Shown: positions 33,407 through 41,424 of the stretch, piece by piece | Position numbering within the stretch: the first letter of the stretch is position 1 | Layout of the letters: every line of letters starts with the position of its first letter | DNA from: Actinoplanes italicus | GTDB taxonomy: Bacteria > Actinomycetota > Actinomycetes > Mycobacteriales > Micromonosporaceae | Length of the DNA stretch: 64,000 nt | Reading direction: 5' to 3' | NCBI RefSeq assembly: GCF_003001815.1 | Contig: NZ_PVMZ01000004.1 | Location: forward strand, 310,001 to 374,000 | The notes under the pieces: model-generated | Databases searched by the model: none | What the model saw: the letters and a program-made list of their open reading frames with translations, nothing else | What the model was told of the DNA's origin: nothing | Translations under genes and position numbers: made by a program

Positions 33407-34575
33407 GTGCCTCCCGGCGCGCGATACCTCCCTGGCTGTCGGAGTCCCTCGTCCTGGCTGCCGCCGTGGCGCTGGACCTGCTGATGTGGAACGGCGACGA
33501 CGCCCTGCTCCACGGCGCGGACGCCCCGTCATGGCTGGTCCCGGCCGGCAGTGTCGCGACTCTGGCGGCGCTGCTGCTGCGAAGGCGATTCGCGGGCACG
33601 GTGCTGGTCGTCCAGCTGTTGTGGGCCAGCGGCTGCGGCGTCACGTTCGAGGCCTACACGCCGATGACCGGGATCATCGTCGCCCTGCACGCGCTCGCCG
33701 TGCAGCGCACGCCGGTCTCGTCGCTGCTCGGCTGGGTGGCCTGTTCGCTACCCTTCGCCATGTATTCCGAGTACTACGACGACTCGCGGCTACGGTTCAC
33801 GATGCTGCTGGTGCTGATGCTCGCCGTCGGCACCGCATGGCTGCTGGGATACCGCACCCGGTGTGCCCGGCAGCGCGCCGCCGAACGGGAACGGGAGACC
33901 ACGGACGCGGTGCGCTCCGAACGCCTGCGGATCGCCCGGGAACTGCACGACATCGTCGCCCACGCGGTGAGCGTGATGGTGCTCCAGGTCGCCGGCGCCC
34001 GCGCGGTGCTGGTCACCGATCCGCACCGCGCCGAGGCCGCACTCGACACGGTGCAGGACGTCGGTGTGCAGTCCATGAACGAGCTGCGCCGGCTGCTGGG
34101 ACTACTGCGGTCCGCCGGCGGCACCGACCCGGCCGCCGAGTCGCAGCCCGGCCTCGACGGCATCGACGCTCTGCTGGCCAACGCCCGCGCCACCGGGCTG
34201 ACGGTAACCCGCCAGGAGTGGGGTACGCCCGGGCTGCTCGATCCCAGCGTCGGCCTGGCCGCCTACCGGCTCGTGCAGGAGGCGCTGACCAACACCCTCA
34301 AGCACGCCGGGCCGCAGGCGTCCGTCCGGGTCGGCCTGGCCTGGACCGACGACGATCTCACCGTCACCGTGCAGAACGAGGCGCCGGTGCGGCGAGCGGC
34401 CGGTACGGCGGCGCTGTCCACCGGGCACGGGCTGCTGGGCCTGCGGGAGCGGGTGCAGACCGCGGGAGGCAGCCTGCACACCGGACCCACCTCGACCGGC
34501 TTCATCGTCCAGGCCGTCCTGCCCGCGGCCGCCCGCCCGTCGGCAGTGCCGGAGACGATCGTCACCTCGTCCTGA
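33403..34575 (+). CDS. Orphan sensor histidine kinase, NarL-type (HisKA_3) family
   Basis: The 390-residue kinase has about five hydrophobic segments in residues 10-150 with little extracellular loop. Next come HisKA_3 (RLRIARELHDIVAHAV, phospho-His about residue 182) and an HATPase domain (AYRLVQEALTNTLKHAG, GHGLLGLRERV). Such kinases normally phosphorylate a NarL-type response regulator, but none is present next to it. GTG at 33403 follows GAGGAGGAAG and overlaps the peptide gene. Confidence 0.93.
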   Translation: MSASRRAIPPWLSESLVLAAAVALDLLMWNGDDALLHGADAPSWLVPAGSVATLAALLLRRRFAGTVLVVQLLWASGCGVTFEAYTPMTGIIVALHALAVQRTPVSSLLGWVACSLPFAMYSEYYDDSRLRFTMLLVLMLAVGTAWLLGYRTRCARQRAAERERETTDAVRSERLRIARELHDIVAHAVSVMVLQVAGARAVLVTDPHRAEAALDTVQDVGVQSMNELRRLLGLLRSAGGTDPAAESQPGLDGIDALLANARATGLTVTRQEWGTPGLLDPSVGLAAYRLVQEALTNTLKHAGPQASVRVGLAWTDDDLTVTVQNEAPVRRAAGTAALSTGHGLLGLRERVQTAGGSLHTGPTSTGFIVQAVLPAAARPSAVPETIVTSS

Positions 34576-34605
34576 CCGGTCCGGCAGCGACGAGACCTGC
34601 TCAGG

Positions 34606-35442
34606 TCAGCCCAGGGCCAGCAGGGCGACGCCGGCGAACACGAGGACCGCGCCGCCGGCCGCGTTGCGGGAGAAGGTGCCGGTGGTGAGCCAGGACAGCG
34701 GGGCGACGAACAGGATGCCGGTCTCGCGCAGCGCGGCGACCGCCGGCACCTGGGACGGCTCGACCATCGACAGCGCCGCCATGGTGAGACCGCCGGCGAC
34801 GATCATCCCGACTCCGGTGGCGACGGTCGCGGGGCGCAGCTCGGCCCGCAGCTCGGCGAAACCCCGAGCCCTGATCAGGCTCGCCGCGACCGATCCGGCG
34901 GTGATCGGCGCCAGCGACAGCCAGAGGTAGGTGGCCGGGCCGGCGTACCGGAGGCCGTGCGACGCGACCAGCGGGTAGGCGGCCAGCGCGATCGCCACCG
35001 GCACCGCCCACGTGACGACGCGGCGGTCCACCTCACCGGTGGCGGTCAGCCAGACACCCGCGCTGATCAGGGCGACCGCGGCGACCGCGGCGGGTGGCAG
35101 CCGGGCGCCGGTGGCCACGGCGGCGGCCAGCACCAGGACCGGGCCCAGACCCCGGGCGACCGGGTACACCGTGTGAGCGGGCGCGCGAGCATACGCACGT
35201 CGCAGCATCACCAGGTAGTAGGCCTGGAAGACGGCCGAGAACAGCAGGAACGGCACCGCCTCGGCGGTGATCCGCCAGCGGGTGAGCGCGATCGGCGCCC
35301 ACAGCAGGAACCCGGTCGCGTTGGCCACGGCGACCGCGGCGGGACCGCGCGACACCTTCGCGAACAGCACGTTCCACAGCGCGTGGACCAGCGCCGACGA
35401 CAGCACCAGCGCCAGCACCATGCCCGGAAGCCACTGCTCCAC
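34606..35442 (-). CDS. EamA/DMT-family transporter
   Basis: The 278-residue protein has about ten hydrophobic segments arranged as two EamA halves (LVHALWNVLFAKVSRGP in the first, ATYLWLSLAPITAGSVAASL and PAVAALRETGILFVAPLSW in the second). Members export metabolites or amino acids; the substrate is unknown. GTG at 35440-35442 is the outermost start; an ATG seven codons later is possible. It is divergent from the NAD(P)-binding gene. Confidence 0.9.
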   Translation of the reverse strand: MEQWLPGMVLALVLSSALVHALWNVLFAKVSRGPAAVAVANATGFLLWAPIALTRWRITAEAVPFLLFSAVFQAYYLVMLRRAYARAPAHTVYPVARGLGPVLVLAAAVATGARLPPAAVAAVALISAGVWLTATGEVDRRVVTWAVPVAIALAAYPLVASHGLRYAGPATYLWLSLAPITAGSVAASLIRARGFAELRAELRPATVATGVGMIVAGGLTMAALSMVEPSQVPAVAALRETGILFVAPLSWLTTGTFSRNAAGGAVLVFAGVALLALG

Positions 35443-35493
35443 TCTGCCGCATCACCCACGGCGGCGCCCGCCCGGCCGGGTTAGCGTGGGGTC

Positions 35494-36318
35494 ATGAGCC
35501 AGACGAGCCCGATTCTTGTCCTCGGCGGGACCGGCACGGTCGGCAGCCGGGTCACCGCACGCCTGCGCGACGCCGGACGCGACGTCCGGGTGGCCACGCG
35601 CCGGTCCGCGCGACGTTTCGACTGGGAGGATCCCGGCACCTGGGCGGCCGCGCTCGAGGGCGTACCGATCATGTTCGTTCTTCTTCCCGATCGGACCGGG
35701 CTGCCGGAGGCCTTCCTTCCGGAGGCGCTGCGCGCCGGGGTGCGGCGGGTGGTGCTGCACTCCGATCGGGGCCTGGAGGTCATGGGCATGGATCAACTGC
35801 AGAAGACCGAGGCTTGGGTACGGAACTCCGGCGCGGAATGGACCATCGTGCGTCCCGACTGGTTCCACCAGGACTTCGAGACGTTCTTCCGGCAGTCCGT
35901 CGTCGACGGGCGGCTGTGCCTGCCGGTCGGTGGGGCAAGGCAGGGGTTCATCGACGCCGACGACATCGCGGCGGTCGAGGTCGCCGCGCTGACCGGTGAC
36001 GACCTGACCGGGCAGCTCGTGGAGATCACCGGGCCTCGGGCGCTGTCGTTCGGTGACGCCGTCGCGGAGATCTCGCGGGCCACCGGCCGCCGGATCGTGT
36101 TCGACGCCTCCCCCGACTCCTACCGGGAGACGCTGCGGGCCGACGGCCTGCCCGACGAGGTGGTCGAGGCGCTGACCGGGAGTTTCGTCCGGCTCGGTGA
36201 GCGAGGCGACACCGTGCCGACCGGGGTGGTGGAGAAGATCCTCGGACGGCCGGGCCGTGACTTCGCCGCCTACGCCGACGACGCCGCCGCCCGCGGGGTC
36301 TGGAACCCCGCCCTGTAG
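35494..36318 (+). CDS. NmrA-like NAD(P)-binding Rossmann-fold oxidoreductase
   Basis: A 274-residue atypical short-chain dehydrogenase. The nucleotide-binding loop is PILVLGGTGTVGSRVTARL (about 6-24) and the Arg-rich VATRRSARRFD suggests NADPH preference. The later VVLHSDRGLE and WTIVRPDWFHQDF match the NmrA/SDRa5 subgroup. It may reduce a ketone or act as a redox sensor; substrate unknown. ATG at 35494 follows GGGG. Confidence 0.9.
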   Translation: MSQTSPILVLGGTGTVGSRVTARLRDAGRDVRVATRRSARRFDWEDPGTWAAALEGVPIMFVLLPDRTGLPEAFLPEALRAGVRRVVLHSDRGLEVMGMDQLQKTEAWVRNSGAEWTIVRPDWFHQDFETFFRQSVVDGRLCLPVGGARQGFIDADDIAAVEVAALTGDDLTGQLVEITGPRALSFGDAVAEISRATGRRIVFDASPDSYRETLRADGLPDEVVEALTGSFVRLGERGDTVPTGVVEKILGRPGRDFAAYADDAAARGVWNPAL

Positions 36319-36429
36319 AACCCGGGAAGGTCACATTCGGGATGGACGATGGGTGAGGTTTTGGTCGCACGACGGCAGCGGGCCGGGCATGACGGTGACA
36401 CACCGGGCGGATCTACTCGGCCGGTGCAG

Positions 36430-37557
36430 ATGTCGTGGTCCGGGGCCTACGCCACCGCGCGGGACGCCGCCAAACCCCTGCCTGCCGACGTCACGCCGGT
36501 CGTCGCGGCGACCGGGCGCGTGCTGGCCGCGGCGGTGCGCTGCGAGCGGCCGGTCCCGGCATTCGACAACGCTGCCATGGACGGTTACGTGATCGCCGGC
36601 GACGGGCCGTGGACGATCCGCGGACGGATCCTCGCCGGAGAACCCGCCGGTGGCGCGGTGCTGGCGCCGGGCACGGCGCTGGAGATCGCCACGGGGGCTC
36701 CGGTGCCGGCCGGGGCCGGGGCGGTGCTGCCCTACGAGGACTGCCGGGTCGAGGGCGGGCTGGTCATCGGTGCCGCCGGGACGCGGCGGCACATCCGGCG
36801 GACGGGGGACGCGCTCTCCCCCGGCGTGCTGATCGCGCCCGCCGGGCGGACGGTCACCGCGACCGTGGCGGCGGCCGCGCTGCAGGCCGGGGCCGAGCAC
36901 GTGCTGGCGTACCGGGCACCGGCGGTCACCATGCTGGTCACCGGGGACGAGGTGATCACCGACGGGGCGCCGGGGCCGGGCCAGGTGCGAGACGTGTTCA
37001 CCGGGCTGGTCGCCGCCGTCACGGCCCGGGCCGGTGGCCGGTTCGCGGGCTCGCGGCTGCTGCCGGACGACCCGGCCGCGCTCACCGCGGCGCTGGAGAC
37101 GGCCGGTACCGACGTGATCGTGGTCAGCGGTTCGTCGTCGTCGGGGGCGGCGGATCACCTGCACGGGCTGCTCACCGAGGCGAACGCGACATGGCTGGTA
37201 CGGGGTGTCGCGTGCCGCCCCGGTCACCCGCAGGCGCTCGCGGTGCTGCCGGACGGGCGTTTCGTGGTCAGTCTGCCCGGTAATCCGTACGCCGGACTGG
37301 TCGCCGCCCTGACCCTGCTGGAACCGCTCCTCGGCGCCCTCGCCGGACGCCCCGCCGCGTCGTTGCCCCTCATGACGGTGGCCGGGAGCACGAGACTGAT
37401 GCCGGGCGGGGTCCGCATCGTCCCGATCGGTCCGGACGGGGAGCTCAGCGCCGCCGGACCGGTCGGACTGCACGCGGCCGCGGCCGCAGGCATGCTCGCC
37501 GTACTCCCGGACGACTGGACCGACGGCTCGCCCGCGGCCACCCTCACCGTTCCGTGA
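36430..37557 (+). CDS. moeA: Molybdopterin molybdotransferase MoeA
   Basis: The ~375-residue enzyme shows the MoeA order: N-terminal PVPAFDNAAMDGYVI, GEPAGGAVLAPGTALEIATG, GAGAVLPYEDC, the MoeA/MogA-type nucleotide pocket VTMLVTGDEVI and VIVVSGSSSSGAADHLH, then the C-terminal RPGHPQALAVLPDGRFVVSL and LPGNPYAG. It inserts molybdate into adenylated molybdopterin. The usual catalytic site reads SGGxSxG in many homologues and is SGSSSSGAAD here. ATG at 36430 is proposed; the ribosome site is weak and an upstream ATG at 36349 is in frame. It overlaps the kinase gene that follows. Confidence 0.92.
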   Translation: MSWSGAYATARDAAKPLPADVTPVVAATGRVLAAAVRCERPVPAFDNAAMDGYVIAGDGPWTIRGRILAGEPAGGAVLAPGTALEIATGAPVPAGAGAVLPYEDCRVEGGLVIGAAGTRRHIRRTGDALSPGVLIAPAGRTVTATVAAAALQAGAEHVLAYRAPAVTMLVTGDEVITDGAPGPGQVRDVFTGLVAAVTARAGGRFAGSRLLPDDPAALTAALETAGTDVIVVSGSSSSGAADHLHGLLTEANATWLVRGVACRPGHPQALAVLPDGRFVVSLPGNPYAGLVAALTLLEPLLGALAGRPAASLPLMTVAGSTRLMPGGVRIVPIGPDGELSAAGPVGLHAAAAAGMLAVLPDDWTDGSPAATLTVP

Positions 37558-38105
37558 CGCCTCTGCTGCTCACGCTGACCGGCGGTGCCGGGGCGGGGAA
37601 GACCACGATCGCCGCGGCATTCGACGACGCGGTCGTGCTGCACGGCGACGACTACTACGTCACCGGCCGTGACCGTGGGGTGTGGATCCCGGACCGTACC
37701 GGCACCCCTCGGCTGGACGTCGGCGACCCGCGGTCGATCGACTTCGGACGGCTCACCGCGGACACCACAGCCGCGCTGCGCCGGCATGACCTGGTGATCG
37801 TCGAAGGGCTGTTCGCGGCACGGATCAGCCCGCCGACGCCGCACCGCCGGTTCGGCGTGTTCGTCGACCTGGCCGCCGACCTGCGGCTGGTCCGCAAGAT
37901 CCAGCGCAAGTGCGTGACCGGCGACTTCCCGCTCGACGTGCTGCTGGCCAACTACCTGGATCATCGGCGCGACGCCCACGAGCGCCACGTCGAACCGATG
38001 CGCGATCATTGTGACCTGGTCGTCGACGGCTCCCGTCCGGCCGCGGAGACGGCCGCGGCGATCCGCGCGGAATGCGGGTGTGCGAATCCGCAGCCGGCCA
38101 TATGA
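37554..38105 (+). CDS. Uridine kinase-like P-loop protein
   Basis: The 183-residue protein has Walker A TLTGGAGAGKTTIAAAF (residues 7-23), the phosphate-acceptor region HGDDYYV, and the Walker B-like VIVEGLFAARI, as in the uridine kinase/phosphoribulokinase family. It probably phosphorylates a nucleoside or a related metabolite. GTG at 37554 overlaps the MoeA stop (GTGA), so the two are co-translated, an unusual pairing that may hint at a pterin- or nucleotide-related substrate. Confidence 0.87.
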   Translation: MTPLLLTLTGGAGAGKTTIAAAFDDAVVLHGDDYYVTGRDRGVWIPDRTGTPRLDVGDPRSIDFGRLTADTTAALRRHDLVIVEGLFAARISPPTPHRRFGVFVDLAADLRLVRKIQRKCVTGDFPLDVLLANYLDHRRDAHERHVEPMRDHCDLVVDGSRPAAETAAAIRAECGCANPQPAI

Positions 38106-38209
38106 TCGACGCCAGCGGTGGGCGGCTCCAGCGGCGCTTCCTTCTCAACTGCTCTTAACAGGATCCTAGTGCCGCGTCTCTCCGCCCACCGCGTCCTACC
38201 ATTCACGGC

Positions 38210-38653
38210 ATGCCAGCTGTCGCTGCCGGAGTGTTCCGGCGCACGCCGATCGAACGCGCGGACCAGCGGATCGCCTGGGAGCGCGGCGATCAGGCGTTCT
38301 TCGCGGCCGGCGCCTGTCACATCCTCGCCTTCACCTGCCGCGACTCCTACCCGGATCGCGAGATCGGCCTCACGGCGATGGTCATGGACGGTGACGAGCA
38401 TCCGTTCCACGTCTACGCCACCTGGCAGGGCTGGGCGCTCGACGCCGCCGGATGGAACCCCGAACACGAGGTGCTGGCGGTCAACACCGCCTTCGAGGGC
38501 CGCCGGATCGCTCGTGTCCCGATCACCGCCGGGCTGGCCGGCTTCTGCGCCACCCATCTGCACCGCATGCCCGATCAGTACTGGCGGGACCCACTGCCCC
38601 GCGCACGGGCATACCTGAGCGGCTTCACCCCGCCCTGGGACGTCACGGCCTGA
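38210..38653 (+). CDS. Hypothetical protein
   Basis: A 147-residue soluble protein with no recognised family. It contains FFAAGACHILAFTC, MVMDGDEHPFHVYATWQGWA and FCATHLHRMPDQYWRDPLP, His/Cys/Trp-rich segments that could bind a metal. ATG at 38210 is the only plausible start. A ~100-bp gap separates it from the kinase gene. Confidence 0.7.
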   Translation: MPAVAAGVFRRTPIERADQRIAWERGDQAFFAAGACHILAFTCRDSYPDREIGLTAMVMDGDEHPFHVYATWQGWALDAAGWNPEHEVLAVNTAFEGRRIARVPITAGLAGFCATHLHRMPDQYWRDPLPRARAYLSGFTPPWDVTA

Positions 38654-39200
38654 GCCGAATGTCGTACCCCTCCTCCAAGGTCCCCCGACATGATCGATGT
38701 CGAGGTGCGCAGCCGGGTGACCGGCAGCTCCGAGGGCCTGCCGCCGGTCCTGGTGCGACTGGCCGAGGAGACCCCGGCCGCACGGCTTCGTGACCCGGCG
38801 GATGACCGCCCGGCTGCTGGACGCCCTGCACGGCCGCGGCGCCCTGGACGCGCGAGACGTCTCGCTTCCCGATCTGCCATTTCACGACAACCGGTACCGG
38901 CAGAACCCGTGCCCGGAACATGTAGGCGAACTCGGTGCCCATGCCGCACAGCGGGTCGCCGGGGCGGCGTCGCCGGGAGCGGTCACTCACGCGTTCACCA
39001 TGCCTACGACCAGGTCACAAGACTCGTCGCGGCGGCACTGCCGATCGCCCGGCGGCAGATCTTCGCGCGGACGGCCGGCCTGCGGCCGGTGTCGATGCTC
39101 GTGTACCGCCCCGCGGGCAGCCGGAGTCCTCTCCAGACACCTTTTACGCTCAGAGTCTGGGGATGGTGGGGACAGTCCTGTCTCGGGCCGCCTAACCGTC
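38654..39200. other. Non-coding or degenerate region
   Basis: No frame here has convincing coding character. The sequence ATGTCG occurs at 38659 and 38697 and in inverted form (CGACAT) at 38686, giving CGACAT-N5-ATGTCG at 38686-38702, a possible protein-binding site. A plus-strand frame from 38690 begins plausibly (IDVEVRSRVTGSS) but soon loses character, so a relic gene is possible but unproven. Confidence 0.5.
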
Positions 39201-39440
39201 CAGGCGTGCCCGGCGAACCCCTTCCTCGGGCTGTTGATCACCCAGCCGTGCCCGGCGAACCCCTTCCTCGGGCTGTTGATCACCCAGCGGTGGACGGTGA
39301 ACCCTTCCTCGGGCTGTTGATCACCCAGTGGTGGACGGTGAACCCTTCCTCGGGTTGTTGATCGCCCAGCGGTGGGTTGCGAACCCCTCTCCGGACCGTC
39401 TGATCGCCCAGCCGTGGGCGGCGAACCCTTTACCGGGCCG
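39201..39440. repeat. 41-42 bp intergenic tandem repeat, five copies plus a decayed sixth
   Basis: Units begin CAGCSGTG and end TTGATCACC or a variant: 39201-39242, 39243-39284, 39285-39325, 39326-39366, 39367-39408, then a diverged partial. Units 1 and 2 differ at one base. Units 3 and 4 are 41 bp, so the reading frame is not kept and the repeat is not a coding one. There are no spacers, so it is not a CRISPR array. Just upstream, GACAG-TC-CTGTC forms a small inverted repeat. Confidence 0.85.
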
Positions 39441-39670
39441 GAGGCAGCTCTATCCCGGAGCCCGGCTCCGAAAACGGCCCTAGTTGATCGTCCAGCACCG
39501 AGCCGCGGCGGTAACCGACCCCGCGGCCCCGGAGCCCACGACGGTAACGCCAGGCCCACCAGCCGACCGAGCGCCACCGACGGCTCAGACGGGTGCGGCT
39601 GACGGGCCGGCAACCCCGACTGCGAAAGCTCTCTAGAGTCGGAGAACCGTTCAACACACGAGGGGTGACC

Positions 39671-41401
39671 ATGGCGCTGTCGACCACCTTCACCGGGATG
39701 TTCGGGATCCGGCATCCGATCGTTCTGGCCCCCATGGGTGGTACGGCCGGCGGTGCGCTCGCGTCGGCCGTCTCCCGGGCCGGCGGGCTCGGCATGCTGG
39801 GCGCCGGCGACGGTGACCCGGACTGGCTGGCCCGTGAGGTGTCCCTCCTGACCGCCCGTACGGACCGCCCCTGGGGCGTCGGCTTCCTGACCTGGGCGAT
39901 CGACGCCGACGCGGTGGCCCGCGCGCTGGCGTACCAGCCTCGTGCCGTGATGTTCTCCTTCGGCGACCCGTCTCCGTACGCTGAGATGGTTCGCCGATCC
40001 GAGGCGGCCCTGATCATCCAGGTCACCGATCTCGACGAGGCCCGCCGCGCGGCCGGCCTGGGCGCCGACGTCATCGTGGCGCAGGGAACCGAGGCCGGCG
40101 GTCACGGTGCCCGGCACGGGCGGTCGACGCTGCCGTTCGTCCCGGTCGTGGCTGACCTCGTGCGCCCCGTTCCGGTGCTGGCGGCCGGTGGGATCGCCGA
40201 CGGCCGAGGGGTCGCCGCGGCCCTGGCCCTGGGGGCAGCCGGTGCGGTGATCGGCACCCGCTTCCAGGCGACTACCGAGTCCCTGGCCGATCCGGTGATC
40301 GTCAAGGCGATCCTGGACGGACGCGGGCGGGACACCGAGCGCAGCAGCGTGCTCGACGTCGTTCGCGGCTCGAAGTGGCCGCCGGCCTACACCGCCCGCA
40401 CGCTGGGCCACCCGCACCTGGACCGGTGGCGTGGCCGCGAGGACGAGGCCGGGACGGATCCGCGGGCGCGGCAGGACTACCGGGACGATCGGGAGCGGGG
40501 GGTGATTCCGCCGCAGCCGGTGTGGGCCGGTGAGGCCGTCGACCTGATCAACGAGCTGCCGTCCGCGGTGGATCTCGTCGCCGCGCTGGCGCGGCAGGCC
40601 GGGGACGCGCTGGCGGGAGCGGCTGGGCTTCTCAGCGAACGGCCGGACGACGAGCTGCCCGTGACGCCGGAGTGGTTCCGGTTCACGGTCGTCGACGAGC
40701 GCACCACGGTGGTCGACGAGCCGTACACCCGTGATCTTCTGCATGCCAACGCCTGGCATCTGCGCGGCCGTGACCGGGACGTGCTAGTCGACTGTGGGCT
40801 GGGCGTCGCCGCGCTGGTGCCGCTGCTACGGGAGCGTTTCGACCGTGAGCCCGTGCTGGTGCTCACCCACGCGCACCTCGACCACATGGGGTCCGCCCAC
40901 GAGTTCGGCGAGGTGTGGGCCCATCCGCTGGAGGCGGTCGAGGATCCGGCGCCGGGTTCGCTGCTCGGCCCGGTCCTGGCGGCCCAGCTGGGCCTGGACG
41001 TGACCATGCCGGCCCACCTGCTGAAGGCCCGTCCGGACGTCGATTTCGATCCGGAGACCTATCGGGTACGTCCGGCGAGGCGCACCCGGGCGCTGGCCGA
41101 CGGCGACGTCGTGGACCTGGGCGACCGCGCTCTGCAGGTGTTGCACCTGCCCGGGCACAGTCCCGGCAGCGTCGTCCTGTTCGACGCCGCCGACGGCACG
41201 CTGTTCAGCGGTGATGTCGTCTACGACGACGAATTGCTCGACTACCTGCCGGGTGGCGACCCCGAACGCTACGCGCACTCCCTGCGCCGCCTGCGCGACC
41301 TGCCGGTGGACCTGGTTCATCCCGGGCACGGCCCGAGCTTCGGCCGCAAGCGCCTGCACCAGCTCATCGACGACTACCTGCGCGTCGGCAGAGCCCGCTG
41401 A
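39671..41401 (+). CDS. Nitronate monooxygenase fused to a metallo-beta-lactamase-fold hydrolase
   Basis: The 576-residue protein has two complete domains. Residues 1-~325 are an FMN-dependent nitronate monooxygenase (2-nitropropane dioxygenase) barrel: GIRHPIVLAPMGG, catalytic-His loop GTEAGGHGARHG (about 140-150), PVLAAGGIADGRG, GAAGAVIGTRF. Residues ~340-576 are a metallo-beta-lactamase fold: THAHLDHMGSAHEF (about 398-411), HLPGHSPGSVVLFD, LFSGDVVYDD, VHPGHGPSF, a full set of metal ligands. A single frame spans both with no internal ribosome site. I infer coupled chemistry on one substrate or its product. ATG at 39671 follows GAGGGGTGACC. Confidence 0.92.
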   Translation: MALSTTFTGMFGIRHPIVLAPMGGTAGGALASAVSRAGGLGMLGAGDGDPDWLAREVSLLTARTDRPWGVGFLTWAIDADAVARALAYQPRAVMFSFGDPSPYAEMVRRSEAALIIQVTDLDEARRAAGLGADVIVAQGTEAGGHGARHGRSTLPFVPVVADLVRPVPVLAAGGIADGRGVAAALALGAAGAVIGTRFQATTESLADPVIVKAILDGRGRDTERSSVLDVVRGSKWPPAYTARTLGHPHLDRWRGREDEAGTDPRARQDYRDDRERGVIPPQPVWAGEAVDLINELPSAVDLVAALARQAGDALAGAAGLLSERPDDELPVTPEWFRFTVVDERTTVVDEPYTRDLLHANAWHLRGRDRDVLVDCGLGVAALVPLLRERFDREPVLVLTHAHLDHMGSAHEFGEVWAHPLEAVEDPAPGSLLGPVLAAQLGLDVTMPAHLLKARPDVDFDPETYRVRPARRTRALADGDVVDLGDRALQVLHLPGHSPGSVVLFDAADGTLFSGDVVYDDELLDYLPGGDPERYAHSLRRLRDLPVDLVHPGHGPSFGRKRLHQLIDDYLRVGRAR

Positions 41402-41424
41402 GGGCGTCCCGGGCGGAATCGGCC

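Noticed and set aside
39201..39440. Possible CRISPR array
   Set aside because: Units are directly adjacent with no unique spacers, and no cas gene is nearby.
38987..40759. A long minus-strand frame that includes the tandem repeats as peptide repeats
   Set aside because: It is antisense to the nitronate monooxygenase gene, and repeat units of 41 and 42 bp break the phase, so coding is not supported.
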